64,000 nucleotides of DNA from the NCBI GenBank assembly GCA_963781665.1, contig CAWAGA010000002.1, positions 4,154,001 to 4,218,000 on the forward strand. Direction: 5' to 3'. The stretch comes from JAJYIW01 sp963781665 (GTDB lineage Bacteria > Chloroflexota > Anaerolineae > Anaerolineales > Anaerolineaceae). Made by a program: the position numbers and the translations under genes. How positions within the stretch are numbered: position 1 is the first letter of the stretch; every line of letters starts with the position of its first letter. Shown here piece after piece: positions 7,721-17,744 of the stretch. The notes under the pieces were generated by a model. That model saw nothing but the letters and a program-made list of their open reading frames with translations. It was not told the origin of the DNA and did no database searches.

Positions 7721-9427
7721 ATGCTAGCAAATCTGATCAGCTGGTTCTATATTTTCGGTCTTTCAACGATTTACGGTGCTTTTTTAATCGAATGGCGTTT
7801 CGAGTTGCAATCTTCGAAACGCCATTCACAGATTTCCTGGCCGATTGTGGTTTTACTGGGCCTCGCAATGCTTACGGGAGCTACGAGTTTACTTTCGCTG
7901 GTGATCAAAACCGGCCTGGTTTCGAACTTGATCTTGCTTGGCGTAGGCCTGGGGCTGGCAGTTTTCCGCCATAAGACATTAGCCTGGTTCTTCCAAGAAA
8001 AATGGAAAAATTTACGCCGGGTTAATCTCGGGTCGGTCATCCTATTCAGTGCGATATTTTTGGTTGTTCTGGCTAAATCAGCCCAGGTACCTCAAAACTA
8101 TGATACCGGTCTTTACCATGCCCAGGCAATCCATTGGATCGAGTCCTTCCCGGTTGTGCCCGGTTTGGGTTTGCTTCAGGACCGGCTGGCTTTTAATTCC
8201 AGTTGGTTGCTGGTCAATGCATTGTTTAGTTTTGAATTCTTAGGAATTCAATCATTTCACGCTTTGGGAGCTTTTCTGGTAGTAATCACTGCCGCTTATC
8301 TGGTAACCAAATTTGATCACCTTTGGGATGGGCCAATCCACCTGAGTAGCGTAATTGCCATCGTGGCGTTATTCCTGATCCGGCGTATCTTCCCCCTGGA
8401 ATTTTCGTCCCCTGGCACGGATATGCCTGCGGCGCTTTTGGTGTGGGTCATTTTCTTATTGAGTGTCGAGAAAATCGAGCACGGTGAAGCGCGCATTTTC
8501 GATAGCCGTACGTTGGCGATGATCATTCTTTCGGTGTATGTCCTGACGATCAAATTGTCTGTCGTTCCGGTGGTGTTTTTACCCATATACTTCCTGGCCG
8601 TCTCCATAAGAAGGATTAAATTTCGATCGTTGGCAATCCAAGGTGGTTTGGCTTTGCTATTATTTGCTCCCTGGGTTGGGCGGAATGTCATTCTGTCAGG
8701 TTACCTGGTTTACCCTGTGCCTGAAATCGATCTATTACAAGCACCCTGGAAAATTCCGTTGAATCAAGCCAAAAATACCGATACCATTATCAAAACCTGG
8801 GCGCGGGTTTCCGCCAACGAACCTTCCGCTTTATCAGCACCTTTGTCCACGTGGCTCCCGATCTGGTATCAGAAACAGAACCCGGCAGATATCCAACTGA
8901 TATGGATTAGCGTTGTGGGTTTGGTTGCCTTTCTGGGAACTGCGGCTGTCACCGTTTTCCGTAAAAGGTATGAGCTGGAGTCACTGGTAGGTTACCTTGT
9001 AATTTATGCTACAGCCCTGGGTGGACTGATTTATTGGTTTATCGAAGCCCCCTCCATCCGCTTCGGGTACGGTTTTATCGGGGTCTTTATCGGTCTGGCG
9101 TTTGCGCCGCTGCTCGCATGGCTGCTGGGACAAACCGGCAAAATCCGACGATTATTACTTTATGGAATTGTGGCTGGGCTCGTTCTGTACCAGGGGATCA
9201 GTATCTACAATTTAGTAAAAACTTCTGATTGGAAGTCACAACTCATTTTACCTGCTGACTATCCACAGGCGCCAACTGCAATCCAATCGATCGGCGATTT
9301 TACATTCTATATACCCACCCATGGCGATCAATGTTGGTACAATCCGTTCCCATGTGTACCATCGATAACGGCGCATCCTGTTCTACGCGATTCCGAACTA
9401 CAAGATGGCTTCATCAATCGACCATAA
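7721..9427 (+). CDS. LIC_10190-type multi-spanning membrane protein
   Basis: 568 residues with about a dozen hydrophobic segments spread over residues 1-500. Around residues 125-170 it has NYDTGLYHAQAIHWIESF and GLGLLQDRLAFNSSWLL. This block resembles LIC_10190-family membrane proteins, which look like GT-C-fold glycosyltransferases (acidic residue in an extracytoplasmic loop after the first membrane segments). The tail HPVLRDSELQDGFINRP matches the usual end of the family, so the gene seems complete. The role is unproven; surface polysaccharide or lipid glycosylation is a reasonable guess. The ribosome site is weak. Confidence 0.6.
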   Translation: MLANLISWFYIFGLSTIYGAFLIEWRFELQSSKRHSQISWPIVVLLGLAMLTGATSLLSLVIKTGLVSNLILLGVGLGLAVFRHKTLAWFFQEKWKNLRRVNLGSVILFSAIFLVVLAKSAQVPQNYDTGLYHAQAIHWIESFPVVPGLGLLQDRLAFNSSWLLVNALFSFEFLGIQSFHALGAFLVVITAAYLVTKFDHLWDGPIHLSSVIAIVALFLIRRIFPLEFSSPGTDMPAALLVWVIFLLSVEKIEHGEARIFDSRTLAMIILSVYVLTIKLSVVPVVFLPIYFLAVSIRRIKFRSLAIQGGLALLLFAPWVGRNVILSGYLVYPVPEIDLLQAPWKIPLNQAKNTDTIIKTWARVSANEPSALSAPLSTWLPIWYQKQNPADIQLIWISVVGLVAFLGTAAVTVFRKRYELESLVGYLVIYATALGGLIYWFIEAPSIRFGYGFIGVFIGLAFAPLLAWLLGQTGKIRRLLLYGIVAGLVLYQGISIYNLVKTSDWKSQLILPADYPQAPTAIQSIGDFTFYIPTHGDQCWYNPFPCVPSITAHPVLRDSELQDGFINRP

Positions 9428-9785
9428 TTCATCAACAACCGTGTGGTCTAGATTGGTTTGGATGTCTTTCAATTTACCTTCTAACCAGACAAAAGTCAGT
9501 CTCCAAACCTGAAATCCTCCTCGCTTCTGTTTCTCATGTTACCCTGATGACAATCAAGAATTACAGCGCCAATGGGATGAGCTGTTGTTTTTTACTTTCG
9601 TTCTGGTTCCTGGATTAATCAGCCCGTTAGTTCTGTTTCCTGATCCACATGTATATTACAATTGAGTGGTGGGCTGGACAGGCCAGGTTTGAAGGCTGTT
9701 TGAAAATGATTATTGGGGAACGTCTCTAAGCCAGGCAGGCCGGTACCCGCCTTAGATTTTGCGATAAAAATTGAGGAGGTTTTCC
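9428..9785. other. Intergenic region, no clear gene
   Basis: No supported gene. A short + frame at about 9505-9661 encodes a coding-like string (QELQRQWDELLFFTF) that I cannot assign to a family. It could be the tail of a lost membrane protein or chance. Confidence 0.4.
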
Positions 9786-10163
9786 ATGGCCAATCGATCA
9801 TTTTCGAGATCCATTACACGATTGTTCATCCTTCTCAATATCATTATCTGGTTTGGATTGGGTATCCTCATAGCCATTGATTCTCATCCTGCTATCCCCG
9901 ACCAATCCCTGTATAAGGCTTTTTTGACAGCGGGTGCATTAAGCTTAGCAATTATCCTATCAGGATTGTTTTATTTTCTCGGAAAACAAAACCGCAATGC
10001 TTACTACCTGACGATCACAGCCTTAATCATCACTTCTCTGTTGGCCTTCTTTGATGATTTTGGCTGGATTGATTTAATTGTCCTGGTCATTAACTTGATT
10101 CCAGTAGGATTGTTGATTAAGGATCGAAAATGGTATCTTGGTAAGCTCACTGGCGCAGTGTGA
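9786..10163 (+). CDS. Small integral membrane protein of unknown function
   Basis: 125 residues. The ATG at 9786 follows a strong GAGGAGG site by 6 bases, which sets the start. There are four hydrophobic segments: about residues 12-31 (LFILLNIIIWFGLGILIAI), 45-68, 75-92 and 95-113, with a basic C-terminus (KDRKWYLGKL). I do not recognise the family. It lies 54 bases before the GH13 gene on the same strand and could be cotranscribed with it. Confidence 0.7.
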   Translation: MANRSFSRSITRLFILLNIIIWFGLGILIAIDSHPAIPDQSLYKAFLTAGALSLAIILSGLFYFLGKQNRNAYYLTITALIITSLLAFFDDFGWIDLIVLVINLIPVGLLIKDRKWYLGKLTGAV

Positions 10164-10217
10164 TCTGCAGCCTTAGGTGTAATATATTTTTTAATCAGTC
10201 ATCAGTAGAGGTTAATC

Positions 10218-11904
10218 ATGGTTGAAGTGACACACAAGAAGTGGTGGAAAGAAAGCGTTGTTTATCAAATCTATCCGCGTAGTTTTTATGATAGTAATGG
10301 CGATGGCATCGGAGATTTGAATGGCATCATCCAGAAATTGGATTATCTGAAGGACCTGGGGGTAGATGTAATCTGGCTGTCGCCCATTTACAGTTCACCC
10401 AATGCAGATAATGGCTACGATATCAGTAATTATCATGAAATCATGGCAGAGTTTGGTACCCTGGAGGATTTTGATGCTTTGCTGGCTGGTTTGCATCGGC
10501 GCGGAATTAAGTTGGTGATGGATCTGGTCGTCAACCATACTTCTGACGAGCACCCCTGGTTCGTTTCAGCCCGGAAATCAAAAACCAGTCCTTACCGTGA
10601 ATACTACATTTGGAAATCGGGAAAGAATGGGGGAGAGCCGAATAACTGGGAATCGTTTTTTGGCGGTTCAGCCTGGGATTTCGACCAATTGACGGGTGAA
10701 TATTATTTGCATCTCTTCACTCCAAATCAACCCGACCTGAATTGGGAAAACCCAAATGTCCGGCACGAGGTCTATTCCATGATGGACTGGTGGCTGAAAA
10801 AGGGTGTCGATGGTTTTCGCATGGACGTGATCAACATGATATCAAAGGTGCCTGGCTTGCCGGATGCGGAAGTGACCGGATCAGGCCGCTATCAGGCCCC
10901 AGATAAACTTGTCATCAATGGTCCTCGTTTGCTAGAGTTTTTGGGAGAGATGAAGGAAAGTGTGCTGGATCGTTACGATCTGCTCACGGTTGGTGAAACC
11001 CCTTTCGTGACTACCCAGGACGCGATTGCCATTACCAGTGAAAAGGATGGTTACCTTAACATGGTCTTCCAGTTCGAGCACATGGACCTGGACGGTGACC
11101 GGCGGAAATTGGATTCGCTTAAGATTAGCTGATTTGAAAAACGTAATGACTCGCTGGCAGAAAGACCTGGCAGGAAAGGGGTGGAATAGCAATTACCTCA
11201 ATAACCATGACCAGGCCAGGCAGGTCTCTCGTTTTGGGGACGATGGGCGTTATCGCCTGGAATCCGCCAAGATGCTGGCCACTTTCCTTCATATGCTTCA
11301 AGGTACACCTTACATTTACCAGGGTGAAGAAATAGGCATGACCAATGTCGCCTTTGAGTCAATCAATGATTATAACGACGTCGAGACATTAAATATTTAC
11401 CATGAGCTCGTCGACGAAAGAGGGTCTGACCCCCGAGATGCATTACGCCTCATTCATGCTCGCAGCCGGGATAATGCACGCACACCCATGCAGTGGAACA
11501 GCAGCCCACAGGCTGGGTTCACCAGTGGGACTCCCTGGCTAAAGGTCAATCCTAACTATCCGGAGATTAATACCGCAGATGCATTGCGTGACCCCAATTC
11601 AGTCTTTCATTATTATCAGAAGCTCATCAAGCTGCGGAAATCGGTTCCTGCGGTAGTGTATGGGTCGTACGACTTGATCTTACCAGATCACCAACAGATC
11701 TACGCCTTTACCCGCAATCTTGAAAATGAAAGCCTTTTAGTCATATTAAATTTCAGCGGAGAGCAGGTATTATTCGAATGGCCAGAAGACTGGGGTTACG
11801 CCAGGCAGGAATTGATGATCGCTAATTACCCGGTCGCTCAAGGCAAAGTGATCCGCAAAATTATGCTGCGACCCTACGAGGCCCGCGTTTACAGATGTGA
11901 ATAA
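10218..11904 (+). CDS. Alpha-glucosidase, GH13 (one-base frameshift)
   Basis: A retaining alpha-glucosidase or oligo-1,6-glucosidase that releases glucose from malto- or isomalto-oligosaccharides. It opens WWKESVVYQIYPRSFYDSNG and has MDLVVNHTSD, nucleophile Asp203 in GFRMDVIN, acid/base Glu260 in TVGETPF and, after the break, the third catalytic Asp in NNHDQ. The reading frame changes at about 11104-11110. Removing one base from GGAAATTGG joins RRK to WIRLRLADLKN and restores a protein of about 561 residues, the family size. No signal peptide, so cytoplasmic. The downstream SulP gene overlaps its stop by 8 bases. Confidence 0.85.
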
Positions 11905-13612
11905 ATTCAAATCCAAAATGCTTTTACAGGGAATTGTCCCAGTCGTTAGGAATCAGGTTCCGACTGAGATCATTGGCGGTTTAACATTAGCGGCATTGGC
12001 GATTCCCGAGGTGATGGGATATACCAAAATTGCCGGAATGCCGGTCGTCACCGGCCTATATACTATCCTGATCCCCATGGTTTTGTTTGCCCTGTTCGGT
12101 TCATCGCGCCACCTGGTAGTTGGAGCCAACTCGGCTACGGCTGCCATTATGGCAGCCGGGCTATCCGGCCTGGCGGTTACAGCTTCAGCAGATTATGTGG
12201 CCTACGCCGGGTTACTAGCCTTGATGGTAGCCTTTTTACTCATCCTGGCCCGCCTGGTCCGCCTGGGTTTTCTGGCTGATTTTCTTTCGCATACCGTTCT
12301 AATCGGCTTTTTGACCGGGGTTGGCATACAGGTGGCTATTGGCGAAATTTCAGGCATACTGGGTATCCCCGGTGGGGGAACCGGGACCGTTCAAAATATT
12401 ATTGCAGACGTACGCCAGTTCGACCAGTTAAATCTCTTATCACTGATCATTGCTGTTGTAGTGGTTTTGGTCATTTTAGGCGCCAGGAGGATCAATCGAA
12501 AAATACCTGGGGCTTTGATTACTGTCACAGCAGCAATTGCTGCCAGCTATTTCCTGGATTTTTCGAAGTTAGGAGTGACCCTGCTCGGATCGACGCCACA
12601 GGGAATACCTGGTTTAAGGCTTCCGCAAATTCCTGTAAACATGGGGTTAGTTACCCAACTCCTGCCGATTTCGATTTCGATGTTTATCGTCATCGTTGCC
12701 CAAAGCGCTGCCACGGCGCGGGCTTATGCTACCCGTTACGGCGAGCATTTAAGTGAAAATCTGGACCTGGTCGGCCTGGGTTTGGCGAACCTGGGAGCCG
12801 GACTTTCGGGTACTTTTGTCGTCAATGGCAGCCCGACCAAAACCCAAATGGTCGACAGCGCTGGAGGGCGCAGCCAACTGGCTCAGCTTACAACGGCCTT
12901 GATTGTCTTGTTCGTCCTGCTCTTTCTTACCGGTCCAATGGCTTACATGCCGACCGTCGTTCTTTCGGCGGTGGTATTCATGATCGGTGTGGAGCTGATC
13001 GATATCAAGGGCATGCTGCGAATTAAAGCCGAAAGGCCGTACGAGTTTTGGGTGGCAATATTCACTGCCGCTGCCGTTGTTTTTATCGGAGTGGAGCAGG
13101 GCATCTTACTGGCAATCTTACTCTCTCTCTTCATCCATACCCGCCATGGCTATAAACCGCGTAATTCTTTACTAATGATCAACTCTACTGGAAACCTACG
13201 TATCACTCCTGTAAAAAGTTGTGCCCAGGTTGTATCAGGGTTAATGATATACCGCTTTCACCATAGTATGTATTATGCCAATTCTGAATTTCTGACTCAG
13301 GAAGTGCTCGATCTTGTTGACGGTGCTTCACCGCAAATTTCCTGGTTCTGCATTGATGCCATCGCTATCGACGATGTCGACTATACGGCAGCTGCTACAT
13401 TGCGGAAAATTTCAGGAATGCTGTCTGCGAAAGGAATTTATCTGGTGTGGGCGGATCTCGACGACCACGTCCGAACCGAATTGATCAAATCTGGGGTAAT
13501 CGCGCTGCCTGACCAGCAGAAAGTGGTATTTGATTCTTCAATCGATGTGGTTCATGCCTTTCAGTCGATAGGCCGCGCAAGAGCTACACCCTCGAATGTT
13601 ATCAGGGGGTGA
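11897..13612 (+). CDS. SulP family anion permease with STAS domain
   Basis: 571 residues. Residues about 20-410 carry the SulP membrane domain, with ALAIPEVMGYTKIAGMPVVTGLYT in the first segments and VNGSPTKTQMVDSAGGRSQ in the later conserved block. Residues about 430-555 form a STAS domain (FCIDAIAIDDVDYTAAATL). Members carry sulfate, bicarbonate or dicarboxylates; the ion here is not evident. The GTG at 11897 overlaps the end of the GH13 gene by 8 bases, suggesting translational coupling; an alternative ATG lies at 11918. No strong ribosome site precedes either. Confidence 0.85.
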   Translation: MNKFKSKMLLQGIVPVVRNQVPTEIIGGLTLAALAIPEVMGYTKIAGMPVVTGLYTILIPMVLFALFGSSRHLVVGANSATAAIMAAGLSGLAVTASADYVAYAGLLALMVAFLLILARLVRLGFLADFLSHTVLIGFLTGVGIQVAIGEISGILGIPGGGTGTVQNIIADVRQFDQLNLLSLIIAVVVVLVILGARRINRKIPGALITVTAAIAASYFLDFSKLGVTLLGSTPQGIPGLRLPQIPVNMGLVTQLLPISISMFIVIVAQSAATARAYATRYGEHLSENLDLVGLGLANLGAGLSGTFVVNGSPTKTQMVDSAGGRSQLAQLTTALIVLFVLLFLTGPMAYMPTVVLSAVVFMIGVELIDIKGMLRIKAERPYEFWVAIFTAAAVVFIGVEQGILLAILLSLFIHTRHGYKPRNSLLMINSTGNLRITPVKSCAQVVSGLMIYRFHHSMYYANSEFLTQEVLDLVDGASPQISWFCIDAIAIDDVDYTAAATLRKISGMLSAKGIYLVWADLDDHVRTELIKSGVIALPDQQKVVFDSSIDVVHAFQSIGRARATPSNVIRG

Positions 13613-14183
13613 TTCAATCGATCAGCAATTATTCTCGTGGCTTTTAGAAAACCCTCCATGATATATTATCGTGTCTGGCAAGGATTACTAAGCTACCCAG
13701 GCGAACAATCCGGGTTGATTATGGATTACCAAGCAATGTTGAAGGATGAACAGGTCGACGGGCTGATTATTGGAGAGGTTGATTTGCCGGAAATAATTAT
13801 CAGCAGTCACAAATCTGTTGGAGATGTCTCCTATCGCTAGGGTTTTCTGGTTGTTCCATGCAAGAGCCAGAAGAGGTTTGAACTACCTGATCGGATTGGT
13901 CTTGGAAAATGGCTGCCATTTTTTGACCTCACCCGAGATTGGCAAAAATTGGTGAAAAAAACGGCACCCCAAGGATGAAAGATACCTGTCAATTTGGTTG
14001 CCCTGGGAGGATGGGGAATTTTGTCAGAAAAATAAATTTTCCTGCTGGCAAACAAATCGCGTAAAATGCATTAAAATTAGAAATCCTGCCTGACTTGATG
14101 TTATACTCAATCCACGAATCTGTTGATAATATTAATTTTCACCTGAGAACATTCCATTCCCACCTTATTTAGAAGGATTTCTA
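13613..14183. other. Intergenic region with a possible gene remnant
   Basis: A GTG-initiated frame of 67 codons at 13637-13840 contains DYQAMLKDEQVDGLIIGEVD. This resembles the middle of a LacI-type effector domain, but it has no ribosome site, no DNA-binding part and no continuation, so at best it is a remnant. The remaining 340 bases are AT-rich and end in an AAGGA ribosome site for the gene at 14184. Confidence 0.3.
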
Positions 14184-15419
14184 GTGATCACCCAAGAAGA
14201 TACTTTAATCATCCGCCAGCTGGCTACCCAGGTGGCAGAGATTGCCGCCCTTCCTATCCAGGAAGAGAAGCGCAGATTATGGCGTGAGCTCAATGCCCTG
14301 CAACCAGAACGACCGATGGTCATGATCGACCAGGTCTGCTGGAATGAAATGGTTCTTGGCGATGAGTTAACCCTCCGCTGCAGCGATGCTGAATGCCGCA
14401 ATTATGAGGAAGACCTCCGTAAAATTCTCTATCAGTGGAAACATTTCCCGGTAGATATGGTCGTCGATCCGTTCATCAAGGTTCGCAAAGCAATCCAGAA
14501 CACTGGGTTTGGTGTAGACGTACATGAAGATATCGCCATGACCGACCCGGAAAATGACGTGCGCGCCCATCGTTATGCAAACCAGTTCCAAACCATGGAT
14601 GACCTGGAAAAAATGCACATTCCGCAGATCAGCCATGATCCAGCCGAGACGAAGAGACGATTGGAGGTGGCTCACGAGCTGTTTGATGGTTTGTTGGAAG
14701 TGCGCCCTTGGGGTGCAGATCCCTATTTATCGCTGTGGGACCCGATCGCTACCTGGATGGGTATAGAAAATGCGTTGTTGGCGATCATGGAACAACCAGA
14801 AATGATGCATGGTTTAGTCGGGCGAATGACTGATGGTTATTTGAGCATGCTTGACCAATTGGAAGAGCAAGGATTGTTGTGCCAACCACAGAGCCTGATC
14901 CACTGCACAGGGGCATTCACCGATGAACTGCCTGCTCCCGGATACAATCCAAATAAGCCGCGCACAAAAGATATCTGGATGTTTGGCCTGGCCCAGATGT
15001 TTTCGTCGGTCTCCCCTAAGATGTTCCAGGAATATGAGGTCGATTATGCCAGTCGCATCTGTGCCCGTTTTGGCCTGGTCTATTATGGCTGCTGCGACCC
15101 ACTGGACAAAAAGATGACCCAGGTCAGGATGATTCCCAACGTCCGCAAGGTGTCAATGAGCCCGTGGGTTAACCAGGAACGAGGAGCCGCCGAGATCGGT
15201 CGCGACTTTGTCTACTCACGCAAGCCCAGCCCAGCGATGCTGGCTTTTAGTCCCTTTGATCCCCAGGCAGTCCGGGAGGATTTGATCGCGACTCGCACCG
15301 CCTGTCAGAAGAACCACTGCCCGCTGGAAATCATCCTTAAAGATATCAGCACTGTACGTTATGAGCCGGAGCGGTTGTTCAAATGGGCTGAGATCGCCAT
15401 GGATGTAGCCTGCGGTTGA
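14184..15419 (+). CDS. Uroporphyrinogen decarboxylase / corrinoid methyltransferase-like protein
   Basis: 411 residues, related to the URO-D/MtaA superfamily, whose members decarboxylate uroporphyrinogen or move methyl groups between corrinoid proteins and thiols. Visible motifs are IHCTGAFTDELPAPGYN near residue 238, SPKMFQEYEVDY near 277, YGCCDPLDKK near 301 (a Cys pair that could bind zinc) and VRKVSMSPW. The length exceeds a true HemE (about 350) and it lacks the HemE N-terminal RQAGR signature, so haem synthesis is unlikely. Start is GTG at 14184 after AAGGA. No corrinoid-protein gene is adjacent. A paralogue lies at 22443-23684. Confidence 0.65.
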   Translation: MITQEDTLIIRQLATQVAEIAALPIQEEKRRLWRELNALQPERPMVMIDQVCWNEMVLGDELTLRCSDAECRNYEEDLRKILYQWKHFPVDMVVDPFIKVRKAIQNTGFGVDVHEDIAMTDPENDVRAHRYANQFQTMDDLEKMHIPQISHDPAETKRRLEVAHELFDGLLEVRPWGADPYLSLWDPIATWMGIENALLAIMEQPEMMHGLVGRMTDGYLSMLDQLEEQGLLCQPQSLIHCTGAFTDELPAPGYNPNKPRTKDIWMFGLAQMFSSVSPKMFQEYEVDYASRICARFGLVYYGCCDPLDKKMTQVRMIPNVRKVSMSPWVNQERGAAEIGRDFVYSRKPSPAMLAFSPFDPQAVREDLIATRTACQKNHCPLEIILKDISTVRYEPERLFKWAEIAMDVACG

Positions 15420-15490
15420 AACCCATGGGAATGAATGCCGGAATGGTAAGACCAGCCCGGCTGTAACATTTGTTTGGCAAAATATAAGGG

Positions 15491-15528
15491 AAAAACCAGC
15501 AATACCCCATTGCGTTATGCTGGTTTTT
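15491..15528. terminator. Bidirectional rho-independent terminator
   Basis: AAAAACCAGCA (15491-15501) pairs with TGCTGGTTTTT (15518-15528), an 11-base-pair stem with A and T runs on both sides. It separates the convergent URO-D-like gene and the small membrane protein gene at 15610. Confidence 0.85.
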
Positions 15529-15609
15529 ATTTGCTCTGGCTGAGTGTCCCCTATTTTTTGAGGACGTTGGTTAATGCAAAAAAAAAGGTCGTTTTTTATA
15601 TTCCGATGA

Positions 15610-15792
15610 TCATGCCCCTTTGATCGCTCCGATTACAATCCCTGCGCAAATTCCTAGTACCATCCCGATTGGAAGATTTCCAAATACGATTCCAATGAGG
15701 GTTCCAGCTAGCAGCCCATAAATGATCCAGGATCCAAGGTCTTGTTGTTTGTTGCCATCGGTTTTTTTTTGGCTATGATGATTGGCATTCAT
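15610..15792 (-). CDS. Small glycine-zipper membrane protein
   Basis: 60 residues from the ATG at 15792, preceded by GGAG. The first 20 residues are polar (MNANHHSQKKTDGNKQQD). The rest is two hydrophobic segments with regular Gly spacing (YGLLAGTLIGIVFGN and LGICAGIVIGAIKGA), the pattern of glycine-zipper membrane peptides. It begins 17 bases after the ABC permease stop on the same strand and is likely the last gene of that operon, possibly an accessory subunit. Function unknown. Confidence 0.6.
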   Translation of the reverse strand: MNANHHSQKKTDGNKQQDLGSWIIYGLLAGTLIGIVFGNLPIGMVLGICAGIVIGAIKGA

Positions 15793-15809
15793 TTGGAAGC
15801 TCCATTTTA

Positions 15810-16631
15810 TTAAAAATCGGTTTTTGTAAATTTGGTTGTAGCGATGATGATCAATAAGAAAGTCAAGATTGCTGTTGCAATCATAGGCGGCCATAATACA
15901 TCAGCTGGCACTGACTGATTGCTGGAGATCAACGAGGCGGACCGTGATAGCGTCCATGGGGTCACGGATAATAGGGGTTTAAAAATACTTCCCAGAATAC
16001 TTCCACCAAGGACAAATCCCAGAGCGATTCCCAAAATTGGGCCACGGCTGTTGAAGAACGTTCCCAAAGCAATGGTCAAAGCCAGATAGAACATCGTGTG
16101 GAGAGTCATAATCCCTACTGCTGATAAGAACAGGCTCCATGGGTATAATGCACCACCCCGAATGAAAAGCAAGGCATAAGCGATCCCGGAAGGAATTACG
16201 ATCAATAAGATGAAGCTGACAAGAGCATTCGCTAATGTCTTGGCTAATATGTATGAGCGGCGAGCAAGCGGTTTCGAGAGCAGCCATTCTGTCACCCCAT
16301 TGTTTTTCTCGCCTACAATCAACCCATTGGTCATTACGATTATCCCGATCGCCAATGCTGTAGAACCAAATTCAAAGAAAACGCTCAGGCCGGTTTGAGT
16401 GATATAAGAAAGCCTTTCGCTCTCTGAGGTAAAATCTGCGCCTCCCACCAGGTTTCCAGCGACGAACAATACCTCTGCCATCAAACCGCAAAGAATGATA
16501 GGCCAGACCAATGCATTGATCCACCAGAGCCGGGCCTGCCACCAATCCCGGTTTTCTTTGCGAAAAAGATTGCTAAATCCACGCAAGCCATTCCACTCTT
16601 TTACCCGTTGCATTTCCATATTAGCTGCCAT
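15810..16631 (-). CDS. ABC-2 type transporter permease
   Basis: 273 residues with six hydrophobic segments, from about residue 35 (LWWINALVWPIILCGLMAEVL) to about 265. The pattern, including EWLLSKPLARRSYILAKTLANALVSF, is that of ABC-2 export permeases. The ATG at 16631 overlaps the end of the ATP-binding gene by 11 bases and uses a GGAGG site inside it, so the two are translationally coupled. Together they should form an exporter; the substrate (drug, lipid or peptide) is not shown by the sequence. Confidence 0.8.
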   Translation of the reverse strand: MAANMEMQRVKEWNGLRGFSNLFRKENRDWWQARLWWINALVWPIILCGLMAEVLFVAGNLVGGADFTSESERLSYITQTGLSVFFEFGSTALAIGIIVMTNGLIVGEKNNGVTEWLLSKPLARRSYILAKTLANALVSFILLIVIPSGIAYALLFIRGGALYPWSLFLSAVGIMTLHTMFYLALTIALGTFFNSRGPILGIALGFVLGGSILGSIFKPLLSVTPWTLSRSASLISSNQSVPADVLWPPMIATAILTFLLIIIATTKFTKTDF

Positions 16632-17587
16632 GAATGCCTCCTTTTACGATTTCTATGAATGCATCTTCTAATTGACATTTCTTGCGGCTGAATTCAATCA
16701 CCGTCAGGCGTCGATCCTTGAGGACATAGCGCAGGAGTTCTGATTCGGCAGCCAATTCGTCGTTCACATTGACCTGCCATAAGCTGCTGCCATTGTGTTG
16801 GGTTACTGCCGTATGGGTGACCCAGGGAAGGGATTTCAGGCGTTCACCAAGTCCATCTGGCGGGCCATGAACCGCCAACTTATAGACTGGCCCTTCCTGG
16901 CCATTTAGGATTTGTTCGATCGGTCCGCTGGCCTCCAATCGCCCCTGGTTCAATATGGCAACCGTGTCGCTCACACGTTGTACGTCGTCAAGGATGTGAG
17001 TAGAATAAAAAACCGTGGTGTGTTTGCGTAATCGTTCCATAACATCCAATACAGCATGCCTTCCTAAAGGGTCCAACGCAGAAGCCGGTTCATCCAGGAT
17101 GAGAAGGTCTGGATAGTTCACCTGAGCCTGGGCTATCCCCAGGCGTTGTTTTTCGCCACCTGAAAAACCTTTGATCGGCCGGTCCGCTTTGTCCTCCAGG
17201 CCCACCAATTCCAGCATCTCGTTGCACCTTTCTTTGATCTTAGATTGAGGGCCATTGAAGAAGAAATTGATTGTAAAATGCAGGTTTTCACGGGCAGTCA
17301 TGTATTCGATGAAGCGTGGATGTTGAGGTAGATAACCAATTCTCTCGCGAAATCTCGACATTTCTATGAACGGCGTCGTAGCCGAAAATCCTGGCACTTC
17401 CGGAAGATGGGTGGGTCAATCCCAGCAGGATTTTCATCAGGGTGGTCTTTCCGGCCCCATTGGGGCCAAGGAAACCGAAGATTGAATGAGTGGGTATGTT
17501 AAGACTTACATTCTGGAGTGCTTTAATGGTGCCAAAGGATTTGCTTATTTCATGTATTTCGATCACGTGTGGGTTAGATTGTGTCAT
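16621..17587 (-). CDS. ABC transporter ATP-binding protein (one-base frameshift)
   Basis: The ATPase partner of the adjacent ABC-2 permease. The N-terminal part (17587 down to about 17350) has the Walker A GPNGAGKTTLMKILLG. The rest has the Q-loop RIGYLPQHPRF, signature FSGGEKQRLGIAQA, Walker B LLILDEPASALDP and switch STHILDD. The reading frame shifts once near 17344-17352. Removing one base from GCGAGAGAATT joins VEISRE to IGYLPQ and gives a normal protein of about 322 residues. The C-terminal 90 residues are the extra domain of natA/ccmA-like exporters. Confidence 0.85.
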
Positions 17588-17636
17588 ATTTTTTTCCTGG
17601 TTGGCTAAGTGGATATTTTCAATTATCAGAATAAAT

Positions 17637-17669
17637 GAAAAACCCCCAGTTCACACCGTCGAACTGGGG
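17637..17669 (-). terminator. Rho-independent terminator of the GH5 gene
   Basis: On the - strand CCCCAGTTC (17669-17661) pairs with GAACTGGGG (17652-17644), followed by a T run (17643 downward). It sits 75 bases after the GH5 stop and before the ABC operon, so the ABC genes probably have their own promoter. Confidence 0.75.
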
Positions 17670-17744
17670 AGATTGTATTCTGGTCAATTAGTTAGACCAT
17701 GAACTGGTCAGGTGGGTAGGAACCTGTCTGCAAAAACGTTTCTT

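Noticed and set aside
9505..9661. + frame with QELQRQWDELLFFTFVL as a gene
   Set aside because: No start, no ribosome site, no family match by eye.
13637..13840. 67-codon frame with DEQVDGLIIGEVD as a gene
   Set aside because: GTG start without a ribosome site and no extension to a full LacI-type protein. Kept only as a possible remnant in the gap entry.
14184..15419. HemE in haem biosynthesis
   Set aside because: The protein is about 60 residues too long, lacks the RQAGR N-terminal motif and is not near other hem genes.
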